Positions 8,185-15,213 of a stretch of 36,708 nucleotides of DNA are shown piece by piece; positions within the stretch are counted from its first letter, which is position 1, and each line of letters starts with the position of its first letter. Both the position numbers and the translations under genes were made by a program. Origin of the DNA: Nocardioides sp. (lineage in GTDB: Bacteria; Actinomycetota; Actinomycetes; Propionibacteriales; Nocardioidaceae); the NCBI RefSeq assembly GCF_025964975.1, contig NZ_JAOPXV010000072.1, positions 1-36,708 on the forward strand, in the 5' to 3' direction. Under the pieces are notes generated by a model that made no database searches, was not told the origin of the DNA, and saw only the letters and a list, made by a program, of their open reading frames with translations.

Positions 8185-8628
8185 GTGAGCGGACTGGCAG
8201 GACTCCTCGCGGGGCTGATCAGCCACCACGCCCAACCGGGCATCTACCGGTGGCACGGAGCCTTCGAGGTCGCTGACGTCCGGCGCACTGTCGAGCACGC
8301 CGACTTCGGGTTCGCCCACGTGGACGGCTGGGTGAGCGAGACCAGGGCCGAGTTCCTCGAGGTCGTCGGTCGCGCCCTCGGCTTCCGGGACGACTACGGC
8401 CAGAACTTCGACGCCCTGGGTGACTGTCTCCACGACATCGGGGCAGGCAAGGCAGGCGTCGTGCTTCTGTGGGACGGCTGGACGACGCTGGCGCGGGCTG
8501 ACGAGAGGGCGTTCAACATCGCCCTGTCCGTGCTGGGCTCACGGGTCAATGCCGACCGGGGTGTGCCGTTCTCCGTGCTGCTGCGGGGCGAGGGTCCAGA
8601 GGTTCCCGGCATCGCCTCCCTCGACTGA
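8185..8628 (+). CDS. Barstar-family protein
   Basis: A 147-residue protein whose C-terminal two thirds match the barstar (barnase-inhibitor) fold. The key stretch is FLEVVGRALGFRDDYGQNFDALGDCLHDI, with the acidic helix that in barstar plugs the RNase active site, then VVLLWDGW and VPFSVLLRG. The GTG start directly follows the TAG of the Rv2175c-type gene, so the two are co-translated. No barnase-like RNase is present in the window, so it may inhibit a distant RNase or have another binding role. The stop faces the convergent prenyl synthase gene seven bases away. Confidence 0.85.
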   Translation: MSGLAGLLAGLISHHAQPGIYRWHGAFEVADVRRTVEHADFGFAHVDGWVSETRAEFLEVVGRALGFRDDYGQNFDALGDCLHDIGAGKAGVVLLWDGWTTLARADERAFNIALSVLGSRVNADRGVPFSVLLRGEGPEVPGIASLD

Positions 8629-8635
8629 AAGAGCC

Positions 8636-9751
8636 TCAGACCACTCGCTGGGTGGCAGCGGACGCGAGCTGCGCGAGCACGCCGCGTGCGTGCTCGTCGA
8701 TGTCTGCTCGAACCAGCACCGCGAGGGCCTTGTCGGCGAGCGACCCGATCAGCTGCTCCACCTGGGCGTCCGCGCCGGACTCCCGGATGATCCGCCGAAG
8801 GTCGACGACTGCGGCGTCCTCGAGCGGACTGCCCAGTGAGGAGTCCAGCCGCTCGGCCTCGGCGGGATCGGCACCCGCCAGGGTCAACGCGACGAGCACG
8901 GTCCGCTTGCCCTCGACGAGGTCATCGCCTGCCGGCTTGCCGGTGAGCGCCGGGTCGCCGAACACGCCGAGGAGGTCGTCGCGGAGCTGGAAGGCCTCTC
9001 CGAGCGGCAGGCCGAAGGAGGACAGCTGCCTGCTCTGCTCCTTCGACGCTCCGGCAAGAGCGGCACCGATCTCGAGCGGCCGTTCGATGGAGTACTTCGC
9101 GGACTTGTAGCGCAGCACCGTCATGGCGGTGTCCATGTCGGCGTGGGCCCGCGCCTGGACCGATACGTCGAGGAACTGGCCGGCGATCACTTCGGTACGG
9201 CAGAGCTCGAACACGCTCAGCCCGGCATCCACCTGGGCCCGTGGCAGGCCGCAGTGACGCAGCATGTCGCCGGCCCACCCGAGAAGCAGGTCACCGAGCA
9301 GGATGGCTGCCGCGGCGCCGTACTGCCCGGGGTCCCCGGTCCAGCCGGCGCCTCGGTGCTCGCCCTCGAACGCGCGGTGTGTGGCAGGGCGGCCGCGCCT
9401 GGTGTCGGAGGAGTCCATCAGGTCGTCGTGGACCAGCGCGCTCGCGTGCAGCAGCTCCAGGGCAGCGCACGCACGGACCAGGGCAGCGTCGTCGGCGACC
9501 TCGGGCTGGATCGCGCGGTAGCCCCAGTAGCAGAAGGCGGCCCGGAAGCGCTTGCCGCCGCCGACGCACGTGCGTGCCTCCGCGACGAGGCGAGCGGCGT
9601 CCGCGCCCAGTGCGCCCAACCGGGCGGCCTGCTCGTCGAGGAAGTCGTCGAGGACCGCACGGATCTGGTCCCGGAAGGCGTCCGCGTCCCAGTCGCCGGG
9701 TGTGGCGTCACGGGCCGCGTCGGTGGGCAGGTCACTCGCCGGGTCGCTCAC
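8636..9751 (-). CDS. Polyprenyl diphosphate synthase (IdsA/GGPP synthase type)
   Basis: A 371-residue trans-isoprenyl diphosphate synthase. It elongates an allylic diphosphate with isopentenyl diphosphate to make C15-C20 or longer chains for quinones, carotenoids or lipid carriers. The first Asp-rich motif is DDLMD (109-113). The second is DDLLGVFGD (258-266), in which the last Asp of the classic DDxxD is shifted, as is common in actinobacterial IdsA proteins. GGGKRFR near residue 67 binds diphosphate. The GTG start has a -10 hexamer six bases upstream (leaderless). It is divergent from metF across 62 bases. M. tuberculosis carries idsA2 in this same neighbourhood. Chain length cannot be told reliably. 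Confidence 0.93.
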   Translation of the reverse strand: MSDPASDLPTDAARDATPGDWDADAFRDQIRAVLDDFLDEQAARLGALGADAARLVAEARTCVGGGKRFRAAFCYWGYRAIQPEVADDAALVRACAALELLHASALVHDDLMDSSDTRRGRPATHRAFEGEHRGAGWTGDPGQYGAAAAILLGDLLLGWAGDMLRHCGLPRAQVDAGLSVFELCRTEVIAGQFLDVSVQARAHADMDTAMTVLRYKSAKYSIERPLEIGAALAGASKEQSRQLSSFGLPLGEAFQLRDDLLGVFGDPALTGKPAGDDLVEGKRTVLVALTLAGADPAEAERLDSSLGSPLEDAAVVDLRRIIRESGADAQVEQLIGSLADKALAVLVRADIDEHARGVLAQLASAATQRVV

Positions 9752-9757
9752 CAGTGG

Positions 9758-9763
9758 AGCCTA
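9758..9763 (-). promoter_or_regulatory. -10 hexamer of leaderless promoter (prenyl synthase gene)
   Basis: TAGGCT on the minus strand, six bases before the GTG at 9751. No ribosome binding site is present, so the mRNA is predicted to start at the codon. Confidence 0.55.
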
Positions 9764-9801
9764 GCCAGTGGACGGATTCGTCCGCGCATCGCGGCCGTCC
9801 C

Positions 9802-9807
9802 TAGGCT
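9802..9807 (+). promoter_or_regulatory. -10 hexamer of leaderless promoter (metF)
   Basis: TAGGCT ends six bases before the metF ATG at 9814. It is divergent from the equivalent hexamer at 9758-9763, so one short intergenic space serves both genes. Confidence 0.55.
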
Positions 9808-9813
9808 TGGCGC

Positions 9814-10704
9814 ATGACCACGGGACCCGGGCGCAGCATGCGCGAGCTGATCGAGAGCGGCGAGAAGTCGTTCTCGTTCGAGTTCTTCCCACCCAAGGAC
9901 GCGGCCGGCGAGGAGCGCCTGTGGCGGGCGATCACCGAGCTCGAGCCCTACCGGCCCACGTTCGTCTCCGTGACGTACGGCGCAGGTGGCAGCTCCCGCG
10001 ACACCACGGTGCGGATCACCGGCAGGATCGCCCAGGAGACCTCCCTGCTGCCGGTCGCGCACCTGACCTGCGTCGGCCACAGCCGCGCGGAGCTGATCGA
10101 GATCCTCGACGCCTACCGCGACGCCGGTGTCGCGCACATCCTGGCCCTGCGGGGGGACCCGCCCGGCGGACCGCACACCGAGTGGGTCAGCGCCGAGGAC
10201 GGCCTTGAATACGCCTCCGAGCTCGTGGCCTTCATCAAGGAGCACTACGACGCGGCCGTCGGCGTGGCGGCCTTCCCGGAGGGACATGTCAACGCCGAGA
10301 GCGTCGAGCACGACGCCCAGGTGCTCAAGGCCAAGCACGACGCTGGCGCCGAGTTCGCGGTCACCGAGATGGTCCTGCGAGCCAGCGACTACTTCGCGCT
10401 GGTCGACCGCGCACGCGCGATCGGTGTGGACATCCCGATCATCCCGGGCATCATGCCCATCCTGAACCTCAACTCCATGAGCCGGATGGTCGAGCTCTCC
10501 GGGCGCGAGATGCCGCCTGAGGTGACCGCCCGCATCGAGCCACTGGCCGAGACGCCTGCGGAGCTCCGTGCCGAGGGCATCCGCATCTCCACCGAGCTGT
10601 GCCAGGAGCTGCTCAGCGGGGGCGCGCCGGGGCTGCACTTCTACACGCTGAACTTCTCCAAGGCGACCCGCGAGATCTTCACCGCGCTGCAGATCACGGT
10701 CTGA
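9814..10704 (+). CDS. metF: 5,10-methylenetetrahydrofolate reductase
   Basis: A 296-residue FAD-dependent TIM-barrel enzyme that reduces methylene-THF to methyl-THF for methionine synthesis. Motifs are SFEFFPPKD (Glu23 is the expected proton donor), FVSVTYGAGGSSRD, HLTCVGHSR, HILALRGDPPGG and IPIIPGIMPI. These are arranged as in bacterial MetF, and the length is normal. The start follows a -10 hexamer by six bases and lacks a Shine-Dalgarno sequence, so the transcript is probably leaderless. A SIMPL gene follows 29 bases after the stop, with its own -10. The mycobacterial counterpart region also carries an MTHFR-like gene (Rv2172c). Confidence 0.96.
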   Translation: MTTGPGRSMRELIESGEKSFSFEFFPPKDAAGEERLWRAITELEPYRPTFVSVTYGAGGSSRDTTVRITGRIAQETSLLPVAHLTCVGHSRAELIEILDAYRDAGVAHILALRGDPPGGPHTEWVSAEDGLEYASELVAFIKEHYDAAVGVAAFPEGHVNAESVEHDAQVLKAKHDAGAEFAVTEMVLRASDYFALVDRARAIGVDIPIIPGIMPILNLNSMSRMVELSGREMPPEVTARIEPLAETPAELRAEGIRISTELCQELLSGGAPGLHFYTLNFSKATREIFTALQITV

Positions 10705-10720
10705 GGCCACGGCTGGTCGC

Positions 10721-10726
10721 TACGGT
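10721..10726 (+). promoter_or_regulatory. -10 hexamer of leaderless promoter (SIMPL gene)
   Basis: TACGGT, then seven bases, then the ATG at 10734. The same spacing rule recurs at other leaderless starts in the window. Confidence 0.5.
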
Positions 10727-10733
10727 GTCGCTC

Positions 10734-11345
10734 ATGAGCACCCACACGGTCACCGTCACCGGTCACGGCACCACCTCCGTCCGCCCGGACTCGGCCGTGG
10801 TCAGGGTGGCGGGGGTCGCCCGGGCAGCGGGTGTGGCGGAGGCGTTCGGCGGCTGCTCCGCCGCGGCGGCCGCGATCGGTGGCGTGGCGCGGCGGCACAC
10901 GGGAGAGGAACGGGTCGCCACGACCGGGATCAACGTGTGGCCCTGGCACGACAACCAGGGGCAGCCGCGCGGGTTCGAGGCTCGCCATTCGATGAGCATC
11001 GTCTGCCCCGACCTGGACGCAGCCGGCGCGCTCCTCGACGAGCTCACGACCGAGATCGGCGACGCGCTCGTCGTGGAGGGCGTGGCGCTCGAGGTGTCCT
11101 CGCCCACTGCTGCCCATGAGCAGGCCGTCGCTGCGGCGTACGACGACGCAGTGCGGCAGGCCACCCAGCTGGCCGGTCTCGCCGGTGCCTCGCTGGGGGA
11201 GGTGCTCGCCATCGGCCACGCCGGTCCTGCTGGGGACGGAACCGGCCACCACCGCGGGGCGATGATGTCGGCGAAGATCGAGCCGGGGGAGACCACTGTC
11301 GGCGCGAATCTGACCGTCACCTGGTCGCTGGTCCGAGAGGCCTAG
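10734..11345 (+). CDS. SIMPL (DUF541) domain protein
   Basis: A 203-residue protein of the SIMPL/DUF541 family. The N-terminal TVTVTGHGTTSVRPDSAVV is the diagnostic first strand. Also present are TTGINVWPWHDNQG and a helical middle ending in a region like 'AYDDAVRQATQLAGLAGASLGEV', and a final beta-strand TVGANLTVTWSL. No signal peptide is visible, so unlike many family members it appears cytoplasmic. The start is fixed by the -10 hexamer seven bases upstream; the longer frame runs back into metF. The stop shares the CTAG at 11342-11345 with the convergent oxidoreductase gene. Molecular function is unknown for the family. Confidence 0.85.
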   Translation: MSTHTVTVTGHGTTSVRPDSAVVRVAGVARAAGVAEAFGGCSAAAAAIGGVARRHTGEERVATTGINVWPWHDNQGQPRGFEARHSMSIVCPDLDAAGALLDELTTEIGDALVVEGVALEVSSPTAAHEQAVAAAYDDAVRQATQLAGLAGASLGEVLAIGHAGPAGDGTGHHRGAMMSAKIEPGETTVGANLTVTWSLVREA

Positions 11346-12646
11346 GCAGGTCCGATCGCCTGCGCGACGAGGGCGGCGGACAGGCCGACGAACGGGAGGC
11401 CGGACCCCGGCGTCGCGTGGGCGCCGGCGGCATAGACCCCGGAGATCGGCGTCGTCGGCCCGAGCCGGTCGCGGACCGTCTGCCGTCCCTGCCACAGGAC
11501 CCCCAGCGGAGAACCCGACCATGCCTCCACGAGGTCGCGCGGGGAGCGGTCGATGCGCGTGACCACGTGTGGACGCAGGTCGATGCGGTGCCGCGCCAGC
11601 GCGCGGAGGACGTCCTCGGCGATCTGGCCCCGGCCGTGGATCGTCCACGCTGCGCCGCCGTCGGGAGAGGTGCCGCCGGTACGGACGACGAGCATCGGGT
11701 CGCCGTGCAGCACCACCTCGTGCGGCAGGTCGGGAAGATCGCCCTCGAGACCGACGTGGCAGACGACCGGCGGGATGGCGGGCATCGACCGGCGGACGAA
11801 CCCGGCCAACGCCGGGAGCCGGCGCGGGTCGACGGCACACACGACCGCGTCGGCGTCCAGGTCTCCGGCGGAGGTGCGTACGCCGACAGCGCGACCCTTG
11901 CGCACCACGACGTCGAGCACCGTCGTGCCCCGCTCCACCGTGACCTCGCGGGTGTCGAGCCGGTCCACCAGGGCGGCTCCCAGGGCGGTCATGCCGCCGG
12001 GGATCGTCCACGTGCCGAAGGTCTGCTCGAGATAGGAGACTGCGCCCATCCAGACCGGGACGTTGCGCACGTCGTGACCGTCGGCCACGAACGGGTGACT
12101 GGCGACGAGGCGCAGGCGCGCGTCGGGGAGCACCTTGCGCAACCGCTTGTGCAGCATTTCCCGGCTGCCGAGGAGGTCGCTCAGCTCCCGGGAGGACAGG
12201 TCCCTGTCCCACGGCTGCTCGAGGTAGCCGCGACGCAGCACCTCCCACTCGCCGGCGCGCTCGTCGACGTACGCCGCCCAGGCTGCCCCCAGGCCCCCGA
12301 GCTCGTCGAAGGCAGCGATCTGCGCCGTGCGCGAACCGCTGGGCAGGCCCAGGACGGAGCCGTCGGCGAAGCGGTGCTCGCGGACGAGATCGAGCGGCTG
12401 GAGGTCCAGCTCGCGTTCGAGGGGGCGGCCGGACTTGCGGAACAGGTCGCGGATGACGGCCGGCAACAGGGTGCTCGACGGGCCGGCGTCCCAGGTGAAC
12501 CCGTCGGCCCGGACGGGCTGCAGGGCGCCACCGAGGGTGTCCGAGTGCTCGACGAGGGTGACCCCGTGACCGAACTTGGCCAGGCGTACGGCGCTGGCGA
12601 GGCCGCCGAAGCCGCCGCCGATGACGACGATCCGCAAGGCGCTCAC
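11342..12646 (-). CDS. FAD-dependent oxidoreductase of the phytoene desaturase family
   Basis: A 434-residue flavoprotein. The N-terminal dinucleotide-binding motif VVIGGGFGGLASAVRLA with Glu33 binds FAD, and TLGGALQPVRADGFTWDAG matches the CrtI-type signature after it. The C-terminus has the family's GVYAAGAHATPGSGLPFVGLSA motif, which closes over the flavin. It may desaturate or isomerise a carotenoid-like or other polyprenyl substrate; no other carotenoid gene is nearby except the prenyl synthase 1.6 kb away. The GTG overlaps the DUF4126 stop as GTGA, indicating translational coupling. Earlier in-frame ATG codons lie inside the upstream gene and were rejected. Confidence 0.88.
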   Translation of the reverse strand: MSALRIVVIGGGFGGLASAVRLAKFGHGVTLVEHSDTLGGALQPVRADGFTWDAGPSSTLLPAVIRDLFRKSGRPLERELDLQPLDLVREHRFADGSVLGLPSGSRTAQIAAFDELGGLGAAWAAYVDERAGEWEVLRRGYLEQPWDRDLSSRELSDLLGSREMLHKRLRKVLPDARLRLVASHPFVADGHDVRNVPVWMGAVSYLEQTFGTWTIPGGMTALGAALVDRLDTREVTVERGTTVLDVVVRKGRAVGVRTSAGDLDADAVVCAVDPRRLPALAGFVRRSMPAIPPVVCHVGLEGDLPDLPHEVVLHGDPMLVVRTGGTSPDGGAAWTIHGRGQIAEDVLRALARHRIDLRPHVVTRIDRSPRDLVEAWSGSPLGVLWQGRQTVRDRLGPTTPISGVYAAGAHATPGSGLPFVGLSAALVAQAIGPA

Positions 12647-13233
12647 ACCGACGCCGCGATCGGGTCCTTCTTCTTCCACCTCCGCCATCCCCGGCGGATG
12701 ACCCTGGCGAGGAAGAACAACATGATCAGTCCCAGGGCCAGGGCGACGCCCGCGATTGCCGCAGCGGCCTCGGGGTTGTTGATCGCGAAGGCGACGACCG
12801 CGAGGACGGCAACGTCCTCGGCGAGGCTGGCGCCGATGTTGGTGACGGGCTCGGGCGAGGAGTTGATGGCCAGTCGGCTGCCGGCCTTCACCAGGTGCGA
12901 CAGCAGCGCGGTGCCGCCTCCGACGACTCCCAGGACGGCCTGGTCGAGCGAGGACGCGTCACCGGCCAGCAGCACACCGATCACCGCGCCGACGGTGGGT
13001 CGGATGGCGGTCGAGATCGCGTCCCAGGTGGAGTCGATGTAGGGGATCTTGTCGGCGATGAACTCCATGGAGAACAAGAACCCGGCCATCGCGAGGACGT
13101 CCCAGCGCGCGAGCACGTCGGGGACCTGCGAGAAGTCGTTGACCCTGTCTGCGATGCCGAGCACCAGGACGACCAGATAGGCGTTGATGCCGCTGGCCCA
13201 GCCGCTGGAGAAGGTCAGCGCAAGTGATTCCAC
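12643..13233 (-). CDS. DUF4126 family membrane protein
   Basis: A 196-residue integral membrane protein with about five hydrophobic segments. MESLALTFSSGWASGINAYL is the DUF4126 opening. KIPYIDSTWD and VGGGTALLSHLVKAGSRL are conserved family positions, and a Lys/Arg-rich cytoplasmic tail (RRGWRRWKKKD) follows the last helix. Function is unknown. The GTG start is set by a -10 hexamer six bases upstream. Its stop overlaps the oxidoreductase start, so the two form a bicistron, and a membrane partner for the flavoprotein is plausible. Confidence 0.85.
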   Translation of the reverse strand: MESLALTFSSGWASGINAYLVVLVLGIADRVNDFSQVPDVLARWDVLAMAGFLFSMEFIADKIPYIDSTWDAISTAIRPTVGAVIGVLLAGDASSLDQAVLGVVGGGTALLSHLVKAGSRLAINSSPEPVTNIGASLAEDVAVLAVVAFAINNPEAAAAIAGVALALGLIMLFFLARVIRRGWRRWKKKDPIAASV

Positions 13234-13239
13234 GTCCCC

Positions 13240-13245
13240 ACCCTA
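13240..13245 (-). promoter_or_regulatory. -10 hexamer of leaderless promoter (DUF4126 gene)
   Basis: TAGGGT on the minus strand, then six bases, then the GTG at 13233. It lies in the 41-base space after the YbaK-type gene. Confidence 0.55.
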
Positions 13246-13274
13246 GTGATGCTGGCCGGGGCCTGCCGTCACCC

Positions 13275-13748
13275 TCACTCGACGTCGATCTCGGGCGCAC
13301 CTGTCATGGTCACGAGCTCGTCGAAGGTCGAGGAGAACACGGCCGCAGGGTGCCCCGCGGCTGCCCACACGACGTCGTACTTGCGCAGCCAGGTGTCGAT
13401 CCAGGTCGGCACCGGCGCCGGGTGGTCGATGGGCGAGACGCCGCCGATGACCTGGCCGGTGTGCTGTCGCACGAAGTCGGGGGAGGCGCGCTCGAGCCGG
13501 CCGAGACCGAGATCGTCTGCGACCTTGGCGGTGTCGACGCGATGCGCGCCGGAGGTGAGGATCAGGACCGGGGTACCGCCGGCGTCGAACAGCAGGCTGT
13601 TGGCGATGGCACCCACCTCACAACCCAGCGCATCGGCCGCGAGTGCGGCGGTGTGGACCGAGTCGGGCAGGATGACCACGTCGCCCGTCCCACCACGACG
13701 GCGCAGCTCGTCTCGAAATGACGTGATCGCAGGGTGCTCGCTCGACAT
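13275..13748 (-). CDS. YbaK/EbsC-family aminoacyl-tRNA deacylase
   Basis: A 157-residue protein of the YbaK/ProX editing family, which removes wrongly attached amino acids (commonly Cys or Ala) from tRNA-Pro and related tRNAs. Diagnostic motifs are CEVGAIANSLLFDAGGTPVLILTSGAHRVDT in sequence (the conserved Lys of YbaK is expected in the NSL region but is not obvious) and TGQVIGGVSPIDHP, with the substrate-lid GG.SP motif. The ATG follows a -10 hexamer by six bases. It sits upstream of and in line with the DUF4126 gene but has a separate promoter. The exact tRNA specificity is not readable. Confidence 0.9.
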   Translation of the reverse strand: MSSEHPAITSFRDELRRRGGTGDVVILPDSVHTAALAADALGCEVGAIANSLLFDAGGTPVLILTSGAHRVDTAKVADDLGLGRLERASPDFVRQHTGQVIGGVSPIDHPAPVPTWIDTWLRKYDVVWAAAGHPAAVFSSTFDELVTMTGAPEIDVE

Positions 13749-13754
13749 GATGTG

Positions 13755-13760
13755 AGCCTA
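13755..13760 (-). promoter_or_regulatory. -10 hexamer of leaderless promoter (YbaK-type gene)
   Basis: TAGGCT on the minus strand, six bases before the ATG at 13748. Confidence 0.55.
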
Positions 13761-13789
13761 GCCAGACGCAGACCCAGGAGTTGTCCACA

Positions 13790-14266
13790 GTGATGTCCCC
13801 CCGCAGGGAATTGCCCGGTTCCGTCACCAACGCGGTGCGGAGCCTGACCGCGCTCGTCGTGGTGAGCGGCGTGGCGGTGCTGCTGACATGGCTGCAGAGC
13901 GACGCGGTGATCCGGTCCTGGGCGAAGGGGAACCCGTCGGCCCAGGAGCTTCTTGCCTCGGGGGGGATGGCCTCGTTGCGGGATGCGGCGATCGTGCCGA
14001 AGTTCGTCCCGCTGGCGGTGGTGTCGTTCGTGGTCTTCGTGGCGCTGGCGGTCGTCCTGGCGGCGTTCCTCGTGGACGGTCACGGCTGGTCCCGGCTGGT
14101 CCTCACGGCGACCTGCCTCTTCGGCGCCCTCGTCGCGGGCCTCGGTCTCAGTCACGGACTGCCGGCGGCCTTCGTCGTCGTGTCCGCCCTGTTCGTCGTC
14201 CTCTGCCTCGCGCTGGTGTTCTTCCTCTGGCGCAAGGACACCAGCGACTACCTGCGCGTGCACTAG
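13790..14266 (+). CDS. Small four-helix membrane protein, unknown function
   Basis: About 158 residues with four predicted membrane helices: SLTALVVVSGVAVLLTWL, FVPLAVVSFVVFVALAVVLA, LVLTATCLFGALVAGLGL and AAFVVVSALFVVLCLALVFF. A short polar tail ending SDYLRVH follows. AGGAG at 13776-13780 is nine bases before the GTG at 13790, the preferred start; ATG at 13793 is also possible. The first in-frame TTG at 13781 is too close to the AGGAG. It resembles unannotated actinobacterial membrane proteins, and I recognise no domain. It diverges from the YbaK-type gene. Confidence 0.75.
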   Translation: MMSPRRELPGSVTNAVRSLTALVVVSGVAVLLTWLQSDAVIRSWAKGNPSAQELLASGGMASLRDAAIVPKFVPLAVVSFVVFVALAVVLAAFLVDGHGWSRLVLTATCLFGALVAGLGLSHGLPAAFVVVSALFVVLCLALVFFLWRKDTSDYLRVH

Positions 14267-14285
14267 GTCATTTCCTGCGTCGCTC

Positions 14286-14316
14286 TTGACCCACTGTCGG
14301 TCGGGCCGTGTACCTT
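14286..14316 (+). promoter_or_regulatory. Probable promoter of the DUF6504-HEPN-dnaE2 operon
   Basis: TTGACC at 14286-14291 and TACCTT at 14311-14316 resemble -35 and -10 elements, with a longish 19-base spacer. The LexA box starts 11 bases after the -10, over the expected start region, where a bound repressor would block initiation. Confidence 0.5.
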
Positions 14317-14326
14317 GGGGCTTGTT

Positions 14327-14340
14327 CGAACACCTGTTCG
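14327..14340. promoter_or_regulatory. LexA (SOS) box
   Basis: CGAACACCTGTTCG is an exact match to the Gram-positive/actinobacterial LexA consensus CGAAC-N4-GTTCG, and the flanks extend it (TT before, GA after). It lies 36 bases before the DUF6504 start and heads the operon with the error-prone polymerase dnaE2, which is known to be SOS-induced in mycobacteria. Confidence 0.88.
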
Positions 14341-14376
14341 GACGCCACACGGGTCGAATGAGCCTGAGGAGCGCAG

Positions 14377-14748
14377 ATGCGACTGTACGACGACCCCGTG
14401 GAGGTGCGACGGGGAGAGACCGACGGGCCCGACCAGTTCCTGTGGCGCGGGCGGCTGTGGAAGGTGCGCGCCGTCATGGCGCACTGGGTGGAGACGGCTC
14501 CGTGGTGGCAGTCGACGACTGTCCAGGCAGTGGTCGGCACCGATGAGCAACCCGACCTGACCCAGGAGCACGCGCCGCCGGCCGGTGCCGACCTGCTCGT
14601 CGAGCGAGAGCTCTGGCGAGTCGAAGCGGGCCGGGGGATGGCCGCAGTGACCGGCTCCGACGGCGAGGTCGTGCACACCAGTGGTGTCTTCGACCTCTCC
14701 TTCAGCTGGTCCGACGGCCGCTGGCAGCTCGTCGGCTGTGCGGACTGA
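14377..14748 (+). CDS. DUF6504 family protein, first gene of the SOS operon
   Basis: A 123-residue cytoplasmic protein starting MRLYDDPVEVRRG. FLWRGRLWKVRAVMAHW and ELWRVEAGRG are the conserved Trp-rich core, and the C-terminus ends in FDLSFSWSDGRWQLVG. I take it as DUF6504, a small actinobacterial family often next to dnaE2-type polymerases. No catalytic motif is apparent. GAGGA a few bases upstream of the ATG is a good ribosome binding site. The LexA box is directly upstream. The HEPN-like gene follows after 15 bases and dnaE2 after that, so a role in damage-tolerant replication is inferred from context. Confidence 0.8.
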   Translation: MRLYDDPVEVRRGETDGPDQFLWRGRLWKVRAVMAHWVETAPWWQSTTVQAVVGTDEQPDLTQEHAPPAGADLLVERELWRVEAGRGMAAVTGSDGEVVHTSGVFDLSFSWSDGRWQLVGCAD

Positions 14749-14763
14749 GCGGCGATAACGACG

Positions 14764-15213
14764 ATGAACCCTCACCTGTTGCCCGCGACCACCCACTCCT
14801 ACCTCTCGCTGGCGGCCGAGTCGTTGCAGGAGGCGATCACGGCTCGCGACGTGCCCACCCGCTATGCCTGTGCCCACGTCGCGGCGTTGCGGGCGGCAGC
14901 CGCCCTGCTGGCAGCCCGGGCCCAGCCCGCGCCCCGGCGAGGACGGCAGAAGAACGCCTGGGTGCTGCTGTCCGAGCTCGCCCCCGAGCTCTCGGAGTGG
15001 GCGCGCTTCTTCGCGGCCGGTGCCGCCAAGCGCGCCGCTGCCGAGGCCGGCTCCACCCGGGCGGTCACCGAGCGCGAGGCCGACGACCTGGTCCGCGACG
15101 CCGATCGGTTCCTGGCCGTGGTGGAGTCGGCCCTGGGGCTGGTGCCGCACGCCCATCTCGACCGACGACTGGTCGCTGCCGGTCACCCGACTGGACAGGC
15201 CGGTGTCGCCTGA
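14764..15213 (+). CDS. SAV_6107-family HEPN-like protein
   Basis: A 149-residue mainly helical protein. SYLSLAAESLQEAITARDVPTRYACAHVAALRAAAALLA is the HEPN-type helical hairpin of the actinobacterial SAV_6107 family; the segment is given here only as the region of residues 12-50. GRQKNAWVLLSELAPELSEWARFFA follows near residues 64-88. The canonical HEPN RNase motif R-x4-6-H is not clearly present, so nuclease activity is uncertain. Its TGA overlaps the dnaE2 GTG by 11 bases, showing tight coupling. Function is unknown; context says accessory to error-prone synthesis. Confidence 0.8.
   Translation: MNPHLLPATTHSYLSLAAESLQEAITARDVPTRYACAHVAALRAAAALLAARAQPAPRRGRQKNAWVLLSELAPELSEWARFFAAGAAKRAAAEAGSTRAVTEREADDLVRDADRFLAVVESALGLVPHAHLDRRLVAAGHPTGQAGVA

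Noticed and set aside
14864..15202. Upstream extension of the dnaE2 reading frame (ATG at 14864)
   Set aside because: It overlaps the SAV_6107-type gene, is Pro/Arg/Ser-rich shadow sequence, and the PHP domain begins right after the GTG at 15203.
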